DNA of 29,429 nucleotides from CAWVWD01 sp965662365 (GTDB taxonomy: Bacteria > Bacteroidota > Bacteroidia > Chitinophagales > Saprospiraceae), in NCBI GenBank assembly GCA_965662365.1, contig CBFIHR010000054.1:1-29429 (forward strand). The letters are read 5' to 3'. Position 1 is the stretch's first letter, and each line of letters opens with the position of its first letter. The position numbers and the translations under genes are program-made. The notes beneath the pieces were generated by a model. It saw only the letters and a list, made by a program, of their open reading frames with translations, had not been told where the DNA came from and ran no database searches. Shown here piece by piece: positions 23,581-29,429 of this stretch.

Positions 23581-24894
23581 CTAATTATCACTAACTAACG
23601 CTCGATGACGTTGCCATTCATACACCAAATATCCAATCACCAAACTATATTCCAACGCCACAATCCACAGATTCTCAAAATAGGTTTCGTAACTATAATT
23701 GACGTAAGTCAAAAAAATCAACGCCGACCAAACTATCGGAAAACGATAATTGGTAAACAAACACAAGACAAGCGGCAAGGCGGTGTACCACGGATGAACC
23801 GTCGTCGTGCAGCACAAATACAACATAATCGCCATCAACCATTGTTCTGGCAGGTTTTCTATTGTTTTCGTTTTTTCTTTTATTGCTTTCGCAAAAATAA
23901 TAGCAGCGACAATTGCTGCCAAAAGTGGCCCAAGAATTTGGATTAAGTTATATCCAGACAACTGAAATCCTATCCACCGCAACACGTAATAAATACTGGC
24001 ATTAAACTCGAATTTTTGAAAATATAGATTCAAACTATTTCCAAAATTCTCAATAAAAAATGACCCTAACAACGGATAAAACAGGGCAATCGTCACGACT
24101 CCAACAATCGTAAAATATTGCCAACTCCGTTTCCAACCCAATTTATGAATCAAAAACGGCAAGAACATCAGCGGCAATAATTTGGAAGCGACCGAAAACG
24201 CAAACGCCACAGCAGAAAGATTTACCCAGCCTTTTTTCAACCAATAATACGCCAATAACAAAAAGAAAATCATCACACCTTCAAAGTGCAAATTGCCCAT
24301 TACTTCGATGATTATCAATGGATTAAGTATGTAAAGTAGAATTCGTTTCTCCGCTCCTACTCTATTTTTTAATAATTTTAATAAAATCCAAATCGCACCA
24401 ATTTCAGCAGCGAATAAAAACAACTTCATCACCACCGAACTCCAAAAAGTATCTCTTGTCAATGTCGCTACGTAAAACGTCAATTGAGCAACTGGCGGAT
24501 AAATTGTAAAATAATCAGGCGAATTCAAGGATTGATATAAGGTCTGATTTGTGCCTTCTGGAAAACCATTTTCGGCATAATACGATGGCAAGGCATCGAA
24601 CGGATTAATACCTGCGTGCCATAGTTTGCCGTCCCAAATAAATCGAAAAATATCATCCGATAAATTCGGAAATGCAAAAACCAAAAGCAACTTTGCAGCG
24701 ATGGCAACACCAATAAAGAAGTGTAAGGTTTGCTCGGTTTTCGTATTGCGATAAGCAAATAAGTACAAACCAAACAAACCAAAATACAACATCATCAATT
24801 GCACAAAATCGCTTCTATCAGTATGATAACCAATAAAATACGTTAAAATAACAAACGCTAAACCGATGAAGTAATTGACTAATTTGCTTCGCAT
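23581..24894 (-). CDS. GT-C-type membrane glycosyltransferase (GT87/DUF2029-like)
   Basis: A polytopic inner-membrane protein of 437 residues with about ten helices, predicted to transfer a sugar from a polyprenyl-phosphate donor on the periplasmic side. Support: the first luminal loop carries LSDDIFRFIWDGKLW (78-92) followed by AGINPF. The acidic pair D80-D81 matches the DxD-like motif of GT-C enzymes, and YPPVAQ follows, like the YPP motif of polyprenol-dependent mannosyltransferases. Donor and acceptor are not known; mannose is the common guess. It is divergent from the xylanase gene, with a long inverted repeat between them. No lipid A or capsule genes are nearby. Confidence 0.82.
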   Translation of the reverse strand: MRSKLVNYFIGLAFVILTYFIGYHTDRSDFVQLMMLYFGLFGLYLFAYRNTKTEQTLHFFIGVAIAAKLLLVFAFPNLSDDIFRFIWDGKLWHAGINPFDALPSYYAENGFPEGTNQTLYQSLNSPDYFTIYPPVAQLTFYVATLTRDTFWSSVVMKLFLFAAEIGAIWILLKLLKNRVGAEKRILLYILNPLIIIEVMGNLHFEGVMIFFLLLAYYWLKKGWVNLSAVAFAFSVASKLLPLMFLPFLIHKLGWKRSWQYFTIVGVVTIALFYPLLGSFFIENFGNSLNLYFQKFEFNASIYYVLRWIGFQLSGYNLIQILGPLLAAIVAAIIFAKAIKEKTKTIENLPEQWLMAIMLYLCCTTTVHPWYTALPLVLCLFTNYRFPIVWSALIFLTYVNYSYETYFENLWIVALEYSLVIGYLVYEWQRHRALVSDN

Positions 24895-24918
24895 TTTTGA
24901 AGTATCCGGAAAACTATG

Positions 24919-24994
24919 TGTGTGTTTAGCGTAAATTTATTTAAAAAATTAATAAAATTCACGCTCTAAAAAACCTAACAAGACGCTAAACACA
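24919..24994. promoter_or_regulatory. Spaced inverted repeat in a divergent promoter region
   Basis: TGTGTTTAGCG (24919-24929) and CGCTAAACACA (24984-24994) are perfect 11-bp inverted copies with about 54 bp between them, and ACGCTCTAAA at 24961-24970 may be a degenerate half-site. They lie in the 116-bp region between the divergent glycosyltransferase and xylanase genes. They could be paired operator sites or arms of a cruciform. Confidence 0.4.
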
Positions 24995-25010
24995 TACGAA
25001 ATCAATATTT

Positions 25011-26060
25011 ATGAAAATTCAAAAATCGTTATTTTTATTGTTATTTTTTGCGGTGAGCTGTACAAAAAATGATATTCCGACTTGTGTTGATGATGTCGCC
25101 TTGTTTTCGTCGGCGGATTTTCCGATTGGCGTTGCGGTTTCACCGTTTGAGCTAGAATCGAATTCGGCTTATCGCCAAATCGTCGTTGAGCAGTTTAACC
25201 GTATTACGCCCGGTAATGCCTTCAAACCCGATGCGTTGCAACCGCTTGAAAATGATTTTTCGTTTGAAATAGCGGATTCGTTAGTGGCTTTCGCCAATGT
25301 CAATGGCAAACAGATTCATGGTCATACTTTGCTGTGGCACAATCAGTTACCGAGTTGGATGAATAGTTTTTCGGGCAATCGTGACGAATGGATTTCGATG
25401 ATGGAAACACATATTAAAACGGTCGTTGCACACTTTGGAAATCAAGTCAAAAGCTGGGATGTAGTGAACGAAGCGTTTGAGGATAATGGCGATTTTCGAG
25501 CAAATATTTGGTATCAAAATATCGGTGAAGAGTATTTAAAATTAGCCTTTGAGTTGGCACACGAAGCGAATCCCGATGCAATTTTATTTTATAATGATTT
25601 TAATATTGCAGCGAAAACTAAAAAATGTGAAGCGATTTTAAATCATTTCAAAAAACTAAAAAATGAAGGTGTTCCAGTTCATGGCATTGGTTTACAATTG
25701 CATATTTTTAATGCTACGCCAAGCGAAAACAAAATTGAAAATGCGGTCAAGGCAATCGTCAATGAAGGTTTTCAGGTTCATTTTTCAGAAATTGATATTT
25801 CCATGAATTTATCTGGCGGCAACATGCAACTTACCGATAACAAGCTCCAAAAACAAGGCGAACGCATGAAACTATTAACCGACATTTTTCAAAATATCCC
25901 TGAAAATCAACAGTTTGGAATGACCATTTGGGGCGTTTCGGATTTGGATAGTTGGATTCCGTCTTTTTTTGGTCGTGAAGATTATCCGCTGCTATATGAT
26001 GAGAATTATGAACCAAAGCCGATGTATTGTGGATTTTTGGAAGGGTTAATGGAAAGATAA
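25011..26060 (+). CDS. GH10 endo-beta-1,4-xylanase lipoprotein
   Basis: Predicted surface or periplasmic hydrolase that cuts beta-1,4-xylan. Residues 1-17 are a lipoprotein signal (LLFFAVSC, Cys17). The single GH10 barrel shows GHTLLWHNQLPSW (104-116), the acid/base Glu154 in SWDVVNEAF (148-156), GIGLQLHI (225-232), the nucleophile Glu260 in HFSEIDI (257-263), and MTIWGVSDLDSWIP (304-317). The conserved early motif TxENxMK is TPGNAFK here (66-72), so the usual substrate-contacting Glu is Gly68. No carbohydrate-binding module, SusC/SusD pair or xylose genes flank it, so it is not part of a typical utilisation locus. Confidence 0.93.
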   Translation: MKIQKSLFLLLFFAVSCTKNDIPTCVDDVALFSSADFPIGVAVSPFELESNSAYRQIVVEQFNRITPGNAFKPDALQPLENDFSFEIADSLVAFANVNGKQIHGHTLLWHNQLPSWMNSFSGNRDEWISMMETHIKTVVAHFGNQVKSWDVVNEAFEDNGDFRANIWYQNIGEEYLKLAFELAHEANPDAILFYNDFNIAAKTKKCEAILNHFKKLKNEGVPVHGIGLQLHIFNATPSENKIENAVKAIVNEGFQVHFSEIDISMNLSGGNMQLTDNKLQKQGERMKLLTDIFQNIPENQQFGMTIWGVSDLDSWIPSFFGREDYPLLYDENYEPKPMYCGFLEGLMER

Positions 26061-26196
26061 AAATTTCAAAATTTAATTTTTGGAAAATATTTAACTAACT
26101 TTTTTAAAAAATTATACGTTACTTGTAAAAAACAGTGATTCATTGAATATCAATTAATTACCAACTAAAAATGATATTAAACTAAAATTCGAAAAT

Positions 26197-26718
26197 ATGA
26201 AAAAGTTATTATTTTATTGTCTCATTTTAAGTCTTGCGTCAAGCAGTTGTTTACCTCAAGAAGATGACTTAGTTGTAATGGGTTTGAAGCCTGTTTATAT
26301 GAATGGTGATTGGAAAGCAATTACGTCGATGAGTCCACAACCATTGCAAAACTTAGGAAAATTCTACTACAAAGATGAAATGATTTTTGTGAGTGAAACC
26401 CGTCAGGGCATTCACATTATTGATAATACAAACCCTGAAAATCCTCAAAATGTGAAGTTTATTGCGATTCCTGGTGTATTGGATATTGCGATTAAAAACA
26501 ACATCTTGTATGCTGATAATTTCACAGATTTAGTGGCTTTAAATATCGCTGATTTAGAAAATATTGAAGTTGTTAATCGTGTGGAAAATTTATATCCAGA
26601 ACATCAAAATTATTACCCTGCGAATTTTGAAGGGTATTTTGAATGTGTCGATCCTGAGAAAGGTGTTGTTATTGGTTGGGAAGAAGTAGAATTACGAAAT
26701 CCTCAATGTCGAAGATAA
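26197..26718 (+). CDS. LVIVD-repeat lipoprotein (first of a pair)
   Basis: A 173-residue lipoprotein with signal and lipobox ASSSC (Cys18). The mature part contains short beta repeats of the LVIVD type, for example GIHIIDNTNPENPQNV (71-86) and LVALNIADLENIEVV, which in longer proteins build propeller-like folds. The C-terminus has FECVDPEKGVVIGW and NPQCRR, with two cysteines that may pair. Only two or three repeats are present, so a whole propeller would need a partner; the next gene has the same architecture and is 66 bp downstream. Function is unknown. It probably resides on the outer membrane. Confidence 0.75.
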   Translation: MKKLLFYCLILSLASSSCLPQEDDLVVMGLKPVYMNGDWKAITSMSPQPLQNLGKFYYKDEMIFVSETRQGIHIIDNTNPENPQNVKFIAIPGVLDIAIKNNILYADNFTDLVALNIADLENIEVVNRVENLYPEHQNYYPANFEGYFECVDPEKGVVIGWEEVELRNPQCRR

Positions 26719-26784
26719 TAAACGACAGGTGTTCGTTGCTTCCTCAATGACGAACAATTTTCTTCAAATTTTCAAATTAAAACT

Positions 26785-27552
26785 ATGAAAAAAATAATCT
26801 TAAATATATTCAATATTACGCTTTTAGTTGGCTTGATGATTTTCACAAGTTGCGAATCTGACGTTGTCACAAAAGCACCAGACGTAAGCAGTACAGGCGT
26901 TGCGGGTTCATTAGCTCGTTTTTCGGTTGTTAGCGATTACTTATACGTGGTCGATAATACGAACCTTAATATGTACGATGTAACACAAGCGGATAATCCT
27001 GTTTTTATGAAAACAGTCAATGTCGGTCAAGGTGTCGAAACGATATTTCCATTTGCTGATCAACTATTTATCGGCTCTGAAAATGGTTTGTTTATCTACG
27101 ATATTGCCCCTGACGGCACACCAGAATATATTTCTGAATATCAGCATTTTACAAGTTGTGATCCTGTTGCTACGGACGGTCAATATGCGTATGTTACGCT
27201 TCGTAGTGCGAACGAATGTAATCTTAATGGAGGAATTGATGTTTTGGAAGTCATTGATGTTTCGGATATTCAAAATCCTGTATTAATGAGGCAATATGAA
27301 ATGGAAGGGCCTTTGGGCGTTGGGATTCGTAACGATGTTTTATTTGTATGCGATGTTGAAGCTGGTTTGAAGATTTTTAATGCTCAAAATGCTCCGAATC
27401 TAACACCGATCACGACCTTAGACATCGAAGCTCGTGACGTGATTATGTTAGAGACAACGGCTTTGGTTTTAGCTCCGAATAAAATATTTCAAGTCGATTT
27501 TTCTGATATAAATGATATTAAAATCATTGGCTCAATGCGAATTGAAATTTGA
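26785..27552 (+). CDS. LVIVD-repeat lipoprotein (second of a pair)
   Basis: A 255-residue lipoprotein with signal ending IFTSC (Cys23). Repeats are clearer than in the preceding gene: LYVVDNTNLNMYDVTQADNP (53-72), LFIGSENGLFIYDIAPDGTP (94-113), LEVIDVSDIQNPVLM and LFVCDVEAGLKIF. Each is a pair of short strands ending in a D-x-NP turn, consistent with a beta-propeller of four to six blades. The two genes follow each other on the same strand and end in a strong terminator, so they form a likely two-gene operon. Cofactor, ligand and role are unknown. Confidence 0.78.
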   Translation: MKKIILNIFNITLLVGLMIFTSCESDVVTKAPDVSSTGVAGSLARFSVVSDYLYVVDNTNLNMYDVTQADNPVFMKTVNVGQGVETIFPFADQLFIGSENGLFIYDIAPDGTPEYISEYQHFTSCDPVATDGQYAYVTLRSANECNLNGGIDVLEVIDVSDIQNPVLMRQYEMEGPLGVGIRNDVLFVCDVEAGLKIFNAQNAPNLTPITTLDIEARDVIMLETTALVLAPNKIFQVDFSDINDIKIIGSMRIEI

Positions 27553-27610
27553 TTTAGCAATCCGTTGATTGGTAATTAGTTTGTAATATACCATAAATGT
27601 CAAAATACCT

Positions 27611-27649
27611 AAAACGCCATTTCAAAGAGATAGAAATGGCGTTTTAATT
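27611..27649 (+). terminator. Terminator of the LVIVD pair
   Basis: A perfect 13-bp stem, AAAACGCCATTTC (27611-27623) with GAAATGGCGTTTT (27633-27645), 9-nt loop, followed by AATTTTAATTT. Confidence 0.9.
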
Positions 27650-27662
27650 TTAATTTCAACCT

Positions 27663-28313
27663 ATGAAACGTGGATTAATTATAGTAATATTTTTAGCTTT
27701 AATATATTCTTCATCAACGACTTATGCACAAACCGAAGTACCTCAACCGATAGAACACGAAGCCACCAAAATCATCAAAGCGTCTGCTTATACTTTAGGT
27801 CATATATTTACACCAGCTTTTCAATTTTCTTACGAAAAAGTGTATTTACCGAATTATGCTTGGCAAATTGATGTAGGGTATATTAATGACTTAAATTATC
27901 AGATTTGGGATGAGCGATTAAACGGTTTTCGAGTACGTTTCGAACATCGAGAATATCGTCATGATTTTACGCAACTTAAATATTATCACGGCTTTGCGAT
28001 ACAAACTAAACACACCTTTGCACAAAACGAACAATGGATTACTCGATATGACCAAAGTTATTTAGAACTTAGAAATTATGGTCGTTGGACTGCGAGTGTC
28101 GGGGCTTTTTTCTCACATGGCTTCCAAAGTCATTTTGAGGATAATAAGACCGTGATAGATTTAGGTATGCTTTACGGCTTTCGGCTGATGTATCGACAAT
28201 ATTTTAACTTTCCTGATGATGCTCAGTTAAACAATACATTAATAGGTTTTCGGCCTGGTTGGCATTTTTTTCCTGCGGTTTTTCCGGTGTTGAAATTTGG
28301 CGTTGTATTATAA
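27663..28313 (+). CDS. Predicted small outer-membrane beta-barrel protein
   Basis: A 216-residue exported protein with a signal peptide of about 23 residues (cleavage likely after TTYAQ). The rest alternates hydrophobic and polar residues in strands rich in Tyr, Phe and Trp, with an early segment FTPAFQFSYEKVYLPNYAWQ reminiscent of the DUF3575 type of barrel. It ends VLKFGVVL, a weak barrel-type C-terminus. I do not recognise a specific function. It starts 14 bp after the terminator of the LVIVD genes, so it is probably transcribed from a promoter overlapping that hairpin, or by read-through. Confidence 0.6.
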   Translation: MKRGLIIVIFLALIYSSSTTYAQTEVPQPIEHEATKIIKASAYTLGHIFTPAFQFSYEKVYLPNYAWQIDVGYINDLNYQIWDERLNGFRVRFEHREYRHDFTQLKYYHGFAIQTKHTFAQNEQWITRYDQSYLELRNYGRWTASVGAFFSHGFQSHFEDNKTVIDLGMLYGFRLMYRQYFNFPDDAQLNNTLIGFRPGWHFFPAVFPVLKFGVVL

Positions 28314-28904
28314 TACCTTGATGCCATTCTTTGATTATTAAATTCTTATTTTATCTATAACATTGTTACGGTAATTTAAAGGAATCAAATACCATGCAAC
28401 CAATCCACCATAACCTTGTCATTCTAATAAATAAAAGGTGATATTTCTCCTTATATTTATTGTTTGAGTTGTCCGTTTTGATTTGGGTGTCAAAACGGAC
28501 TTTTTTACTTTAATGAAAATACTTTCATCTGTTTAAATTTAAGCTCATTTACCTATTTTTTTAGCTTAAATGAGCGGTAAATCAATAAATTCTTAGTTAC
28601 TAAACATAACAACACCATTCAGTCAAAAAGGACTGTCACAGTAAGTATAATGTTGTATTTAGGTAGAAGTACTAAGCAAAATTCAAAATTTCATCTACAT
28701 GCTCTATTTCTTGATTTTGATAATTTATTAAAAATTAAAAACCAGATAAAAATTTGGCGATACTCTTGTGTGCTTAGCGTTTGTTGTCAGTTTCATATTC
28801 GAGGTTTCTTGCTATACTTGATAGTAAGATGTTTCAACCCTAAGTTAATCATTCCCTTGTGTGTCTAATAATTAGTCATGTTTCATTATTTCTTAATTTT
28901 TTTG
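28314..28904. other. 590-bp gene-free interval with a terminator and a second hairpin
   Basis: No supported gene. It contains a strong terminator (28471-28506, listed separately) and a second stem-loop, GCTCATTTA (28543-28551) with TAAATGAGC (28567-28575), without a T-run on the plus strand. TGTGTGCTTAGCGT at 28767-28780 matches 13 of 14 bases of a sequence upstream of the xylanase. A 72-codon plus-strand frame at 28650-28868 lacks any family signature and is Cys/Ile-rich by chance-like composition; I do not call it. Confidence 0.45.
28471..28506 (+). terminator. Terminator downstream of the barrel gene
   Basis: A perfect 11-bp stem, GTCCGTTTTGA (28471-28481) with TCAAAACGGAC (28490-28500), followed by TTTTTT. 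It lies 158 bp past the stop codon of the barrel gene, so the transcript would have a long 3' end, or a short RNA could end here. Confidence 0.88.
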
Positions 28905-29429
28905 TTAAAAGGAATCTATATACTCTGTAGCTTTTAAATATTCCTCTAATGTTGCATATAACCGTAATGTCATCTTCATATTAACTACAGAATAATATAA
29001 CTGCTTTGCGTACGGTTTTACCAGTGTGTTTTTACTTTCTAAAGCACTTTCTAAATGCCTTTCTGCTTGGATAATTAGAGTTTTAGCTTCATATACTGCC
29101 TGTGTAGAATCCTGTGCTAAATTATACTTTGCCTCAAGTTGATTTTTTTCGGCAGCTAAATAATCATTCCATGCTAAATGTACATCCGCCCAAGCTGCAT
29201 ATTTGGAGTTGGGGTAATTTTCGAGGATGTATTTAGCTTGTTCTACTCCCATAAATTTTATGGTTGATGGCGAAGGTGAACCTCCATAAGCAGGATTAAA
29301 AATGGCTATCTCAAAGATAAAATGTGGAATAATCAAACTTTTAAAATATTTTATAACATTTTTCTCTGATTCAATACTATCATTAATAACTATTGTATGT
29401 TCATTAGAATATACCACATCTTTTGATTC
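28905..29429 (-). CDS. Helical protein of unknown function, C-terminal part (cut by window edge)
   Basis: An open minus-strand frame runs in from the right edge with no stop, so the real start lies outside. About 174 codons are visible. The sequence is mostly amphipathic helix. One run, QAKYILENYPNSKYAAWADV, resembles a TPR-like or BamD-like helical hairpin (A-x-x-ILE-x-YP-x-S-KYA). Further helices contain a Gln/Glu/Ala-rich segment. No enzyme motif, membrane helix or signal is seen in this part. It lies past a 590-bp non-coding interval. I do not assign a function. Confidence 0.6.
   Translation of the reverse strand, partial: ESKDVVYSNEHTIVINDSIESEKNVIKYFKSLIIPHFIFEIAIFNPAYGGSPSPSTIKFMGVEQAKYILENYPNSKYAAWADVHLAWNDYLAAEKNQLEAKYNLAQDSTQAVYEAKTLIIQAERHLESALESKNTLVKPYAKQLYYSVVNMKMTLRLYATLEEYLKATEYIDSF

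Noticed and set aside
28394..28441. 15-codon plus-strand ORF after the barrel gene
   Set aside because: Too short and unsupported; it lies in what is probably the 3' end of the preceding transcript.
28650..28868. 72-codon plus-strand ORF
   Set aside because: No motif, no initiation signal, and composition of untranslated AT-rich DNA.

Overview
The window is a 29.4 kb, AT-rich chromosomal stretch from a member of the Bacteroidota. I infer the phylum from five things. SecD and SecF are fused into one protein. Several genes have a TAnnTTTG -7 promoter box, one with a TTG about 19 bp upstream. Strong Shine-Dalgarno sites are largely absent. Outer-membrane barrels and lipobox lipoproteins are frequent. 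The Lpd, HemH and SecDF sequences look typical of the phylum. Genus and family cannot be fixed from sequence alone. There is no CRISPR array, tRNA, rRNA, intact insertion sequence or prophage.

Layout. Positions 1-3216: the start of gltX (minus strand, cut by the window edge), a NodB-type polysaccharide deacetylase, and lpdA with a strong terminator. Positions 3253-6520 (minus): a diheme cytochrome lipoprotein downstream of an ECF sigma factor operon, whose second gene appears to join an inner-membrane helix, a coiled coil and an outer-membrane-type barrel. Positions 6650-12124 (minus): secDF, a gene-poor 0.6 kb gap, a MarR regulator and a multi-pass HGSNAT/YeiB-like acyltransferase. Positions 12273-16704: a MITE-like inverted repeat just upstream of a PhoD-like lipoprotein, then hemH, a DASH-type cryptochrome/photolyase and tadA on the minus strand. 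Positions 16807-22785: pckA, an 0.8 kb gap, a small DUF3995-like membrane protein, dnaN and gatB. Positions 22971-29429: an HD hydrolase, a GT-C membrane glycosyltransferase, a GH10 xylanase lipoprotein, two LVIVD-repeat lipoproteins, a small predicted outer-membrane protein, and a partial helical protein at the edge.

Most genes are conserved housekeeping or central-metabolism functions: translation (gltX, gatB, tadA), replication (dnaN), secretion (secDF), heme (hemH), 2-oxoacid dehydrogenase (lpdA) and gluconeogenesis (pckA). They are mostly single-gene units rather than a pathway. The clear operon is sigma/anti-sigma-like. I see no defence system or other large new system.

The more unusual material is non-coding. 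Four intergenic arrays share a strict 7-bp period but differ in unit sequence, and three of them begin within 1-5 bp of a stop codon. A 111-bp imperfect palindrome is flanked by a perfect 6-bp direct repeat. Two related CCTGA-type hairpins act as shared terminators at convergent gene ends, and one of them encodes the end of a protein. There is also a mutually exclusive hairpin pair between the deacetylase and lpdA, and a symmetric operator-like site upstream of marR.
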